Origin: Clostridiaceae bacterium
Lineage (GTDB): Bacteria > Bacillota > Clostridia > Saccharofermentanales > UBA5734
Assembly: GCA_012523135.1 (NCBI GenBank)
Contig: JAAYJD010000014.1
Location: forward strand, 1-44,774
Length of the DNA: 44,774 nt
Direction of reading: 5' to 3'
The notes under the pieces were generated by a model. That model was not told the origin of the DNA. It ran no database searches and saw only the letters and a program-made list of their open reading frames with translations. Positions 1 through 8,897 of this stretch are shown piece after piece. A program made the translations under genes and the position numbers. How positions within the stretch are numbered: position 1 is the stretch's first letter; every line of letters starts with the position of its first letter.

Positions 1-1
1 G

Positions 2-121
2 GATGATACCGTCAAGAGCGGCGATATCGCCATCGTTGATGTCGTTGACGACACGCTGGTGGTACGGCGCGGGGAGAAAGCGGCGCAAACTGAATCGCCG
101 GCGGCACCTGAAGCTAAATGA
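2..121 (+). CDS. C-terminal fragment of a CDS entering from the left edge (…DDTVKSGDIAIVDVVDDTLVVRRGEKAAQTESPAAPEAK*); possibly NfeD-like/OB-fold end
   Basis: Open frame from base 2 to TGA at 119-121; family call is a weak guess from the short G-x-V-x-V pattern. Confidence 0.45.
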   Translation, partial: DDTVKSGDIAIVDVVDDTLVVRRGEKAAQTESPAAPEAK

Positions 122-1004
122 TGCCGGAGTGGTCGAGCAGGGCGTTGAGAACCGGCAGGGACAGGTTCAGCAGCAAGGCCAATATGCTGGTGTAGACGGC
201 CAGTGTGAACGCGGTCAGCAGGAACGTGCGGTTGTCGTCAAAACCGGTCAGCCTGCGCAGGACGAGAAACTGGAGGATGGCAGAGGCGGCGAGTCCGGCC
301 GCCAGCATCAGCAGAGCGCTGAAGAAGGAGCCAGACAAAACCAGCAGGGCACTTAACGCGAACAGGCTGGCATAGAGGTAGGCCGGCGCCAGCTGATGGA
401 CGAGGCGGACCAGCTGCAGCCGCTGCCGGTACAGCAGGCGCAGCGCCAGCTGGTACAGCACCGCCAGGAGCAGGTTGGCCGCCAGGCTGATCCCGACGCC
501 TTGTAAAAAGATGAAGAGCTGGCTGGCAAACGCGTACCCGTTCAGCGCGGTCGCGGTGTTCAGCGATAAAAACAAGGATAGCTGCGGCTGCCGGGTTCCG
601 AGCAACAGCAACAGACCGCCCAGCAGGCTGGAGGTGAACAGCACCAGAACGGTGACACCTCCGGCCTTGCGGCTGTCTGGCAGGTTCACAGGACTGGCCG
701 GATGGGCCAGCTGGACGGCCAGGTGCCTGAAGATGTCGGTACTGCCCTGGCGATCCAGGCGGAAAGACCGGTGGCGCTGATGCGGCCCGGGCTCGCCTGA
801 CTTTGTCTTCTGTCCCGTGAACGGGTTGAAGAAACTGACTGCTTTTTTCCAGAAGGGGGTGCGGACGCGGGTCTTGCGGCTGGTCGTTTCTGCCTGCTTT
901 GGCTGGCTGTCGCCGGACGCCCCGGTCGGCTGCGCCGTTGCGCGGCAGCCGCATTTCTCGCCTGAATTCAGTTCGCGGCCGCAATAGAAACAATATCGGG
1001 CCAT
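114..1004 (-). CDS. Zinc-ribbon multi-TM membrane protein of unknown function
   Basis: MARYCFYCGRELNSGEKCGCR (CxxC…CxC) followed by several hydrophobic helices; GGAGGA SD upstream of ATG at 1004 on the minus strand. Confidence 0.8.
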   Translation of the reverse strand: MARYCFYCGRELNSGEKCGCRATAQPTGASGDSQPKQAETTSRKTRVRTPFWKKAVSFFNPFTGQKTKSGEPGPHQRHRSFRLDRQGSTDIFRHLAVQLAHPASPVNLPDSRKAGGVTVLVLFTSSLLGGLLLLLGTRQPQLSLFLSLNTATALNGYAFASQLFIFLQGVGISLAANLLLAVLYQLALRLLYRQRLQLVRLVHQLAPAYLYASLFALSALLVLSGSFFSALLMLAAGLAASAILQFLVLRRLTGFDDNRTFLLTAFTLAVYTSILALLLNLSLPVLNALLDHSGII

Positions 1005-1126
1005 GCAATGGTGTCCTCCAACGGATTGATCTACTCCATCATAAACGGAATATGTTATCATTATATGACATAACGCGATCGTTTTTGGAAAAAGACCCGC
1101 AACGGTCATGGAGGATTCCCGGCAAG

Positions 1127-3268
1127 ATGAACATTGAGAAGGTCCTGCAGGAAGAGTTTGCCCTGCATGAACAGCAGATCAGCCAGATTATCGGCCTGAT
1201 CGACGGCGGCAACACCATCCCGTTTATCGCCCGTTACCGCAAGGAACAGACCGGCAACCTGGACGACCAGGTGCTACGCCGGCTTGCCGAACGGCTGGAT
1301 CATCTCAAAGCCCTGGCGGCGCGCCAGGAAGAAGTGCTCCGGCTCATCGAGGAGCAGGGAAAACTGACCGCCGAACTCAGCCAGGCTATCCGGCAGGCCG
1401 CCACCCGCGCAGAGATCGACGACGTGTACCGGCCGTTCCGGCCAAAACGCAAAACGCGCGCCTCGGCTGCCCGCGCACAGGGCCTGCTGCCCCTGGCTGA
1501 CTTGCTAGCCGGCGAACCGGCTTCAGAAACAGCCATTCGCGACCTGGCCCGGCAACTGGCCCAGGCCCCGGAAGGCCCGGCAGACGAAGCGGCTGCCCTG
1601 GCGGGCGCCTGCGACATTCTTGCTGAAATCCTGTCCGACGACACCTGGGTCCGCCGCCGTCTGCGACGGTTGCTGCAGGCCCAGGGTCAGGTCGTTACGG
1701 AAGGCAGGACCAGCGAAACGACCGTCTATTCAGCGTATTACGATTACAGCGAACCCGTCAGCCGCATCCCCAGCCACCGGGTCCTGGCCATCGATCGCGG
1801 TGAACGGGAGAAGATCTTGTCGGTTCGCGTGAGCATCGAGCCGGAGCAGGCGCTGGCTGTTTTGCACAGCCGCCTGATCTCACGGCCTTCCGCCGCGAAA
1901 CCATGGCTGGAGCAGACCGCTGCGGATGCCTGGAAAAGGCTGTTGCAGCCATCCCTGGAGACAGAAGTCCGCAACGAACTGACCGTGCAGGCCCAGGAAC
2001 AGGCGGTCCAGGTTTTTGCCGCCAACCTGCGCAGCGTCCTGCTGCAGCCGCCGGTGCGCGGGCACCGTGTGCTGGGGCTGGATCCGGGCTACCGGACCGG
2101 GTGCAAAACGGCCGTTGTTGATGCGACCGGACGCGTCCTGGCGACTGGCGTGGTCTACCCGACACCGCCGCGCAGCCAGACCGCCGAGGCCGCCCGGACC
2201 CTGACCGGCCTGATCGCGCAACACCAGGTCAGCCTGATCGCAATCGGCAACGGAACCGCTTCGCGCGAGACGGAGCTGTTTGTGCGCGACATGATTCATG
2301 AACAGAAGCTGGCAGTGCGCTGGTTTGTTGTCAATGAAGCCGGAGCCAGCGTTTATTCGGCGTCAGAGCTGGGGGCGGCCGAATTCCCCGATTGCGATGT
2401 GTCGCTGCGCAGCGCCATCTCCATCGCCCGCCGCCTGCAGGATCCGCTCGCCGAACTGGTTAAAATCGAACCACGCTCGATCGGGGTCGGCCAGTACCAA
2501 CACGACCTGCAGGCCAAGAAGCTCGACGACAGCTTGCGCGGTGTCGTGGAAGATTGCGTCAATCAGGTCGGGGTGGACCTGAACACGGCCTCAGCCGCCC
2601 TGCTCGCCTACGTAGCGGGCATCAGCGCGTCCGTCGCGGCGCAGATCGTCGCCTTCCGGGAAGCGAACGGCCCTTTTAGGTCGCGGCACCGCCTGCTGGC
2701 GGTTCCGAAGCTGGGTCCGATGACGTTTCAGCAGTGCGCCGGGTTCCTGCGCATTCCGGACGCGGCCCAGATCCTGGACAACACGCCGGTCCACCCGGAG
2801 CGCTACGAACTGGTCGAGCAGCTGGCCGCCCGGTTTGGCCAGCCCCCCTCGCCGCGCCTGGCCGAACGGCTCCAGCAGCAGGACCTGCCGCGCTTGGCCG
2901 GGGCGTACGACGTCGGCCTGCCGACCCTCAAGGACATCATCGAGGCCTTGCAGAAACCAGGCCGCGACCCGCGCGACGACATGCCGCAGCCGCTGCTGCG
3001 GGCCGACATCCTGGAGCTGGAAGACCTCAAACCCGGTATGGTGCTGCGCGGCGTCGTGCGCAATGTCGCCGATTTCGGCGCTTTTGTCGACATCGGGGTG
3101 CACCAGGACGGGCTGGTGCACGTATCGGAACTGTCGGATAACTTTGTCCGCCATCCGCTGGCGGTGGTTCAGGCCGGACAGGCCGTCACGGTGCGCGTGC
3201 TGCAGGTCGACACGGTCAGGCGGCGGATCTCCTTGAGCATGAAAAGCGTTGGCGATAGCCAGGGGTGA
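1127..3268 (+). CDS. tex: Tex-family RNA-binding transcriptional accessory protein (S1 domain)
   Basis: IGLIDGGNTIPFIARYRKEQTG N-terminus, YqgF-like core GLDPGYRTGCK, helix-hairpin-helix and C-terminal S1 domain (GMVLRGVVRNVADFGAFVDIGVHQDGLVHVSEL). Confidence 0.96.
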   Translation: MNIEKVLQEEFALHEQQISQIIGLIDGGNTIPFIARYRKEQTGNLDDQVLRRLAERLDHLKALAARQEEVLRLIEEQGKLTAELSQAIRQAATRAEIDDVYRPFRPKRKTRASAARAQGLLPLADLLAGEPASETAIRDLARQLAQAPEGPADEAAALAGACDILAEILSDDTWVRRRLRRLLQAQGQVVTEGRTSETTVYSAYYDYSEPVSRIPSHRVLAIDRGEREKILSVRVSIEPEQALAVLHSRLISRPSAAKPWLEQTAADAWKRLLQPSLETEVRNELTVQAQEQAVQVFAANLRSVLLQPPVRGHRVLGLDPGYRTGCKTAVVDATGRVLATGVVYPTPPRSQTAEAARTLTGLIAQHQVSLIAIGNGTASRETELFVRDMIHEQKLAVRWFVVNEAGASVYSASELGAAEFPDCDVSLRSAISIARRLQDPLAELVKIEPRSIGVGQYQHDLQAKKLDDSLRGVVEDCVNQVGVDLNTASAALLAYVAGISASVAAQIVAFREANGPFRSRHRLLAVPKLGPMTFQQCAGFLRIPDAAQILDNTPVHPERYELVEQLAARFGQPPSPRLAERLQQQDLPRLAGAYDVGLPTLKDIIEALQKPGRDPRDDMPQPLLRADILELEDLKPGMVLRGVVRNVADFGAFVDIGVHQDGLVHVSELSDNFVRHPLAVVQAGQAVTVRVLQVDTVRRRISLSMKSVGDSQG

Positions 3269-4521
3269 ACGAAATGGCTGTTTCCCGATCTGCTCCCGAG
3301 TCCGAAAAGAGCCGGCTGCATCCGGCAGCCTGGCTTTACTGGCCGCTTTGCCTGCTGGGCTGGCTGCTGCTGCACGTGCTCTTTCGGCTACGCGTCCGTG
3401 TCGAGCCGGCTGTGCGCAAGGTGAAGGGGCCGCTGATCCTGATGGGCAACCACCCCTCGTACCTGGATCCGGTCATCATGGCGGTTTCGCTGCTGCCCCG
3501 GCGGATCAGCTTTTTGACATCCCGTGATTTTTTCCGCAAACGGCTGCCCCGCTTCATGCTGCGCCGGCTGGGCGCGATCCCCAAGACCCAGTTCCGCACG
3601 GACATGCAGGCGATCAAGTCTGTCTTGCTGACCTTGCGGGCAGACGGAGCCGTGGCGATCTATCCGGAAGGGCAGCGCTCCCTGGACGGCTGCTTGCAGC
3701 CTGTTGACGAGGCCATCGCCAAGCTGGTCAAGAAGATGGCCTGTCCGGTGGTGCTGGTCAAGGAGCAGGGTGCCTATCTGGCCTGGCCGCGTTGGGCAAA
3801 CGGACTGTTCCGTCCCGGCCGCATCGCGGTCTCGGTCACCCTCTTCATGACCGCGGAACAAATCATAGCCAGCTCCGTTGACGCACTGCAGCGGCGAATC
3901 GTCTCGGCCCTGGCGTACGACGAATACCAGCTGCAGCAACAGAACCGCTTTCGTTACCGGACCCGCGAACCGGCTGGCGGGATGGATAAAATCATCCACC
4001 AGTGCCCGGCATGCCGGCGCGAACTGGCCATGGTCTCCGACACGCGCAGCCTGACCTGCCGCTTTTGTCAGAACCAGGCTATTGTCGACCAGACAGGCTT
4101 GCTGCGGCCCGGCGGTCAAGGCCGCATCTGGCCGGACCTGGCCCGCTGGCACCAGTGGCAGGTGGACCAGCTGCGCCTGCAAATGGATAAACCGGGGTTC
4201 AGGCGCGGCTATCCGACTCGCCTGTCCTGGCCGGATTCGCAGGAGGGTCGGCAGCCGCTCGACGGGACGCTGGTCTTGACCGGCGAAAGCTTGCTGTTTT
4301 ACGGGTCCGGTATCCAGGCAGACGATCCGCAAGCCGAGCCCTGCCTCACCGTTAAGCTCGAGCACAGGACCGGCATCTCGGCTGAATTCGGCAGCTATTT
4401 CGATCTGGCCTACAATGACCAGGTTTTACGCTTTTCACCGGAACCAGGCCAGGCGGTCGTGATTCTGGCAGATGTGATCCTAGCTCTCGGCAGCCGGTCC
4501 CGGACGCGCGCGAACGCTTGA
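3265..4521 (+). CDS. 1-acyl-sn-glycerol-3-phosphate acyltransferase-like protein with C-terminal zinc-ribbon extension
   Basis: NHPSYLD (HX4D) and YPEGQRS motifs; C-terminal half has CPAC…CRFC; GTG start overlaps tex stop (alternative ATG 3274). Confidence 0.85.
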   Translation: MNEMAVSRSAPESEKSRLHPAAWLYWPLCLLGWLLLHVLFRLRVRVEPAVRKVKGPLILMGNHPSYLDPVIMAVSLLPRRISFLTSRDFFRKRLPRFMLRRLGAIPKTQFRTDMQAIKSVLLTLRADGAVAIYPEGQRSLDGCLQPVDEAIAKLVKKMACPVVLVKEQGAYLAWPRWANGLFRPGRIAVSVTLFMTAEQIIASSVDALQRRIVSALAYDEYQLQQQNRFRYRTREPAGGMDKIIHQCPACRRELAMVSDTRSLTCRFCQNQAIVDQTGLLRPGGQGRIWPDLARWHQWQVDQLRLQMDKPGFRRGYPTRLSWPDSQEGRQPLDGTLVLTGESLLFYGSGIQADDPQAEPCLTVKLEHRTGISAEFGSYFDLAYNDQVLRFSPEPGQAVVILADVILALGSRSRTRANA

Positions 4522-4546
4522 CAAACGGTTTGGCAGAGCGGATAAT
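4518..4546 (+). promoter_or_regulatory. Sigma-A-like promoter TTGACA-N17-GATAAT for the T-box leader
   Basis: -35 TTGACA 4518-4523, 17-bp spacer, -10 GATAAT 4541-4546; upstream gene stop TGA lies inside the -35 box. Confidence 0.8.
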
Positions 4547-4554
4547 TTCCCTAA

Positions 4555-4820
4555 CAATCAAGGCGATGACGGAGACAAGTAGCTGATCCATCACCGACAG
4601 GGCGTTCCGGCCCTGGACTGAGAGCCGGAACCGGCAGAGACGCAGCGAAATTCACTCCTGAGCAGGCAGCTGAACGTGCAGTAGGCTGACCCGCCTGCCC
4701 GGCGTTATGGGGCAGGGATATGACCGTATCCCGGCAAAGTGCGCAATTCGAACGGATTGCGAATATGGGTGGTACCGCGGTGGCCAAGCTGCCGTCCCAT
4801 GCTGGACGGCGGCTTTTTTG
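4555..4820 (+). ncRNA. T-box leader, predicted specifier UUC (Phe)
   Basis: GATGACGGAGACAAGTA at the 5' side of stem I; GCGAAATTCACTCC with TTC(4651-4653)-A next to CTCC pairing GGAG; GGGTGGTACCGCGG T-box at 4767-4780. Confidence 0.93.
4788..4819 (+). terminator. T-box intrinsic terminator
   Basis: GCTGCCGTCC-catgct-GGACGGCGGC stem followed by T6. Confidence 0.9.
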
Positions 4821-4843
4821 CGTTGACGATCAGGAGGATTTCG

Positions 4844-6151
4844 ATGAACGGATACATCTGGAACATGCCGATGGAAACCATGTCTGAGGAACAGATGCAC
4901 GAGCTGCAGGGCGAACGGCTGGCTGCCTGTGTCCGGAGGCTTTACGGAACCGTGCCGTACTACACCGACCGCATGAAGGCGGCCGGGATGACGCCCGACG
5001 ATGTTCGTTCGTTAGACGATTTGGCCAGGCTGCCGTTCACCGACAAGGACGACATGCGCGACAACTACCCGTACGGGACCTTTGCCGTCCCGCTCGGCCA
5101 GATCGTGCGCATTCACGCGTCCTCCGGCACGACAGGCAAGCAAAAAGTGGTCGGCTATACCCAAAAGGACATCGAACTCTGGAGCGAATGCTGTTGCCGC
5201 GCCCTGGCAGCGACCGGCATGACCGCCAGCGACATCCTGCATGTCGCCTATGGCTACGGCCTGTTCACGGGTGGTCTGGGCCTGCACTATGGCGCGGAGA
5301 AGATGGGTGTCACGACCATTCCCGTCTCGTCGGGCAACACGAAACGCCAGATCCAGATCCTGGTCGATTTCCAGCCGACCGCACTGGCATGCACCCCGTC
5401 CTACGCCTTGCATCTGGCCGACGAACTGGCCACATACGGCGTCGACAAGTCGATGCTCAAGCTTAAGGTCGGTATCTTCGGCGCTGAACCGTGGTCGCTG
5501 GCCATGAAACAGCAGATCGAAGACAAACTGAACCTGCGGGCGTTCGATATCTACGGGTTGTCAGAGACGCTGGGCCCCGGCGTGTCGATCAGCTGCGAAG
5601 CCGGTGACTTGCTGCACATCCAGTCCGACCATTTCATCGCGGAGGTCATCGACCCGGTCACGGGCGAGCAGCTGCCGGATGGCGTTTTGGGCGAACTGGT
5701 CTTTTCCAGTGTAACCAAGGAGGGGACCCCGCTGCTTCGGTACAACACCCACGACCTGACCCGCCTGTATCACGGACGCTGCGCCTGTGGCCGGACGACC
5801 GTGCGCATGGAAAAGGTGACCGGCCGGGCCGACGACATGCTCATTATCCGCGGCGTCAATGTCTTTCCCACGCAGATCGAGTCTGTCCTTTTGCACTTTG
5901 GCGAGGTGGAGCCGCATTACATGATCTATGTCGACCGGATCAACAACCTGGACCAGATGGAAGTCCAGATCGAAATGACACCGATGTTCTTTTCGGATTC
6001 GGTCAAGGAAATCGAGCAGACAGAAAGAAAACTGTACCAGGAAATCCAGTCCACCCTGGGCATCTCGGCTAAGATCCGGCTGGTCGAGCCGCGTACGCTG
6101 CCGCGCAGCGAAGGCAAAGCCAAGCGTGTTGTCGACCGCCGGACGTACTGA
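4844..6151 (+). CDS. paaK: Phenylacetate-CoA ligase (PaaK family)
   Basis: [14 protein letters not shown] and [12 protein letters not shown] motifs, full-length AMP-forming ligase; AGGAGG SD at 4832-4837. Confidence 0.93.
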   Translation: MNGYIWNMPMETMSEEQMHELQGERLAACVRRLYGTVPYYTDRMKAAGMTPDDVRSLDDLARLPFTDKDDMRDNYPYGTFAVPLGQIVRIHASSGTTGKQKVVGYTQKDIELWSECCCRALAATGMTASDILHVAYGYGLFTGGLGLHYGAEKMGVTTIPVSSGNTKRQIQILVDFQPTALACTPSYALHLADELATYGVDKSMLKLKVGIFGAEPWSLAMKQQIEDKLNLRAFDIYGLSETLGPGVSISCEAGDLLHIQSDHFIAEVIDPVTGEQLPDGVLGELVFSSVTKEGTPLLRYNTHDLTRLYHGRCACGRTTVRMEKVTGRADDMLIIRGVNVFPTQIESVLLHFGEVEPHYMIYVDRINNLDQMEVQIEMTPMFFSDSVKEIEQTERKLYQEIQSTLGISAKIRLVEPRTLPRSEGKAKRVVDRRTY

Positions 6152-6160
6152 ACGGCTCTG

Positions 6161-7651
6161 TCAATAGGTTTTCTGCTTGGTGTGGGTGATGCTGAGGATC
6201 TTTTCCGGACTCATGCCGCTGGCGGCGAAGGTGCTGTCCAGCATGACCCAGCCGGAGCCGTCGATCTCCTTCCAGCGGAAGGCTGCGACAACGACCCAGC
6301 CGCGTCCTTCGAAAAACACCTCGTTCCAGGCGTGGTAGCCCAGCGGTGTCGACCCCTTGATCAGGCGGGTCGGTATCCCCTGGGATCGCAGCATGGCACA
6401 CATCAGTGACGCGTAATCATAGCAGATCCCCTTGCGCGACGCGTAGGTTCTGTCCGGATCGGGCAGATAAACGTCGATCTGCTGTTTGGTGATGCTGCTG
6501 GCCAGGGCGCGGTCGTAGGAGATGTTGCTGACGATCCAGGAATAGACGGCGCTGACCTTGGCGTCCTGGGTGTCCAGGCCGCTGCAGAGGCTGCCGGCCT
6601 TGCTGACACAACCCGAGCCGCGCGAAAAGTCGCTCATGACCGAGGACGCCGTAAAAGGGCGCAGACTGGATTGCAGCGAGACCGAGAAGCTGTGGCTCAT
6701 CTTGGGCGTATAGGAGGTTCCCTCAACCTGTTCGTAGACCGTCAGGCTGTAGGTGCCGTTGCCCAGCTGCAGGGGGATGCCCAGGTAAGTGTTCCTCGCA
6801 ACAATGTCATACTGATAGCTGCTCTTGTTGGCCAGCACGATCACCTTGCAGCGCTTGCTGGCCGGGATGCTGTCGACACGCAGCAGGGCGACCCCGTAGC
6901 GTGTGTTTCCGGTGTCGATCAGGATGCCGCCATCCTCGCTTGCAGTAATTTCGCTGTTTGTTCCGTACTGATCGCGGAAAAAGGTGCCGTAGTTCTTGGC
7001 GGGGAAATAGCCGTCGGCCGCAGCCGTGGGCGGCGGTGCTTTCGTGGCGGTGGGCCGCGGCGTGTTCGTGGCCGTGGGCGGCGGCGTGTTCGCGGCGGTG
7101 GGCCGCGGCGTGTTCGTGGCCGTGGGCCGCGGGGTGTTCGCGGCGGTGGGCCGCGGCGTGTTCGTGGCCGTGGGCCGCGGGGTGTTCGCGGCGGTGGGCC
7201 GCGAGGTGGCTGTGACGGTGGGCCGCGGGGTGTTCGTGGCGGTGGGCCGCGAGGTGGCTGTGGCGGCAGTGGTCGGCCGGATCGCGGCAGTTGGCTTTGC
7301 CGTTGGCGATAGCGTGGCCGGAACGGTCAGCGTAGGTCTGGGCGATGCGGTTACGGCCGTCGTCGGAGCAGGTGTTGCCGTTGCTGCTGCCGTGGTCGGC
7401 GCCTGGGTTGCCGGGCGGGTTGTTGGCGATGGCGGGTGCGTCGGCGACGGGGCCGGCGAGAGCGACGGGGCCGCAGTCGGGGCGGCTGTTGGCGCGGGTG
7501 TACCCGTCGGATCGAGGCCGGTCGGTACGGGCGGCACGCGATGGCAGGAAGACAGGAGCAGCAGGCCAAGAGTCAGCACCGCCAATAGAACCAGGCGGTG
7601 TGAACCAGGTGTTGGATTTGCTCTGGGCGGTTGTGACAAGCGAGCTTTCAT
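6161..7651 (-). CDS. Transglutaminase-like domain lipoprotein with Thr/Pro-rich repeat linker
   Basis: Lipobox-like LLLLSSC; GICYDYA…YHAWNEV…LDSTF Cys/His/Asp triad pattern; TNTPRPTA repeats. Confidence 0.88.
   Translation of the reverse strand: MKARLSQPPRANPTPGSHRLVLLAVLTLGLLLLSSCHRVPPVPTGLDPTGTPAPTAAPTAAPSLSPAPSPTHPPSPTTRPATQAPTTAAATATPAPTTAVTASPRPTLTVPATLSPTAKPTAAIRPTTAATATSRPTATNTPRPTVTATSRPTAANTPRPTATNTPRPTAANTPRPTATNTPRPTAANTPPPTATNTPRPTATKAPPPTAAADGYFPAKNYGTFFRDQYGTNSEITASEDGGILIDTGNTRYGVALLRVDSIPASKRCKVIVLANKSSYQYDIVARNTYLGIPLQLGNGTYSLTVYEQVEGTSYTPKMSHSFSVSLQSSLRPFTASSVMSDFSRGSGCVSKAGSLCSGLDTQDAKVSAVYSWIVSNISYDRALASSITKQQIDVYLPDPDRTYASRKGICYDYASLMCAMLRSQGIPTRLIKGSTPLGYHAWNEVFFEGRGWVVVAAFRWKEIDGSGWVMLDSTFAASGMSPEKILSITHTKQKTY
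7026..7265 (-). repeat. About 10 x 24-bp tandem repeat encoding [R/P]PTAxNTP units, with a 48-bp higher-order alternation
   Basis: Units of the type GTGGGCCGCGGSGTGTTCGYGGCS on the + strand, read in frame on the - strand. Confidence 0.9.
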
Positions 7652-7707
7652 GAAAAGAGCTGCTGCTTCCTTCCACGCTCCGGCAGACGGCCAGAACGAT
7701 TTCCTTC

Positions 7708-7731
7708 ATTATAGCTGATAGAGCAAACAAG
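7708..7731 (-). promoter_or_regulatory. Candidate promoter for the transglutaminase-like lipoprotein
   Basis: Minus-strand TATAAT at 7713-7708, weak -35 TTGCGG at 18-bp spacing. Confidence 0.45.
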
Positions 7732-7773
7732 CCGCAAGGCGAGCGGTAGCTGGCATTCAGACGGGCAGATGTG

Positions 7774-7779
7774 TATAAT
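7774..7779 (+). promoter_or_regulatory. Candidate -10 (TATAAT) for the pilus-like operon; no clear -35
   Basis: Consensus TATAAT about 58 bp upstream of the ATG at 7837. Confidence 0.45.
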
Positions 7780-7836
7780 GTTTTTATCATCTTGCCAGGG
7801 TTTTTCGGATCACGAGGCATGTTTCAGGAGGTTCCC

Positions 7837-8892
7837 ATGGTGTCAGACAAGAGAACAAAACTCGATCCTGCGGACTTAGCCTGGCTGTGTGAACAGATCG
7901 CGCTGGTTCAGCGATCCGGCATCTTGTTGCCGGAAGGGATCGCCCTGCTTGCCGAAAGCGCCGATGTGCCGCGTCTGAAAAAGGTCCTTAAGCAACTGTC
8001 CGACCGTGTCAGCAAACTGATGCCGCTTTCGGACGCCATGCAGGAGGTGCAGGCGTTTCCGCCTTATCTGGTCCGCATGGTGCGTATCGGCGAGCTTTCC
8101 GGCAATCTGGACAAAGTGCTGACCGGCCTGGCCGATTTTTACCTGCGCGACAACGACCTGCGCCAGAAGGTGCGCAACGCCCTGGTCTATCCGCTGGTCC
8201 TTCTCCTGATGATGCTCGCCATCATCGTGCTGTTGATCGTTCGCGTCCTGCCCGTGTTCGACCAGGTCCTGGGCTCGTTCGGCGGCCAGATGCCGCCGGT
8301 TTCCCAGGGCCTGCTCCACTTCGGCCAGTTCATCAGCCGCCATGCCTTCTGGCTGATCCCGACCCTGGTCGTTGTGGCGGTCGGGGTCTGGCTCTGGTTC
8401 AGGAAAAGCGCACCGGGCCGGCGTTTGCTCGACCAGATCCGGCTGCGCTTGCCGGTTCTGGGAACACTTTACCGGCGCCTTTATGCGTCACGCTTCGCGC
8501 TGTCCATGCATTACCTGCTGCGCAGCGGCATTGACCTGGACAGCGCGCTTTCCATGACCCAGGCGGTCATGGACAACAGTCTGGTCAGCAGCCGGATCGA
8601 CGAAAGCCGCCAGAAAATCCGCAGCGGCTCCGACACGTTTGTCGCCCTGCAGGAGACCGGTTTGTTTCCACGCCTGTTTGTCCGCATGCTGGCCCTGGGC
8701 AGCCGTGCCGGCGAATTGGACACGGTGATGAGCAAGATCGCCCAGGCCTACGAAAACGAAGTCAACAACCGCCTGACACGCCTGACCGGCATGGTCGAGC
8801 CCTTGCTGGTCATCATCCTATCGCTGGTCGTCGGGATCATCTTGCTGACGGTCATGATGCCGCTGGTTGAGATCATGTCGTCGATCGGCTGA
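7837..8892 (+). CDS. Type II secretion/type IV pilus inner-membrane platform protein (GspF/PilC)
   Basis: Two GspF-like repeats, e.g. QRSGILLPEGIALLAES and SMHYLLRSGIDLDSALSMT, with TM helices; AGGAGG SD. Confidence 0.9.
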   Translation: MVSDKRTKLDPADLAWLCEQIALVQRSGILLPEGIALLAESADVPRLKKVLKQLSDRVSKLMPLSDAMQEVQAFPPYLVRMVRIGELSGNLDKVLTGLADFYLRDNDLRQKVRNALVYPLVLLLMMLAIIVLLIVRVLPVFDQVLGSFGGQMPPVSQGLLHFGQFISRHAFWLIPTLVVVAVGVWLWFRKSAPGRRLLDQIRLRLPVLGTLYRRLYASRFALSMHYLLRSGIDLDSALSMTQAVMDNSLVSSRIDESRQKIRSGSDTFVALQETGLFPRLFVRMLALGSRAGELDTVMSKIAQAYENEVNNRLTRLTGMVEPLLVIILSLVVGIILLTVMMPLVEIMSSIG

Positions 8893-8897
8893 AAGGG

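Noticed and set aside
3388-4365. 325-aa minus-strand ORF
   Set aside because: Antisense to the acyltransferase gene, low-complexity composition, no family signal.
7026-7265. Regular repeat as possible CRISPR array
   Set aside because: Contiguous tandem 24-bp units without unique spacers, in frame with a protein stalk.
7026-7718. Gly/Val-rich plus-strand ORF over the 24-bp repeat
   Set aside because: Antisense reading of the repeat; no start context or domain; the minus-strand transglutaminase frame is convincing.
6807-7820. 337-aa His-rich minus-strand ORF (HRHEHPAAH repeats)
   Set aside because: Frame-shifted reading of the Thr/Pro repeat of the lipoprotein; product of the 24-bp repeat staying open in several frames.
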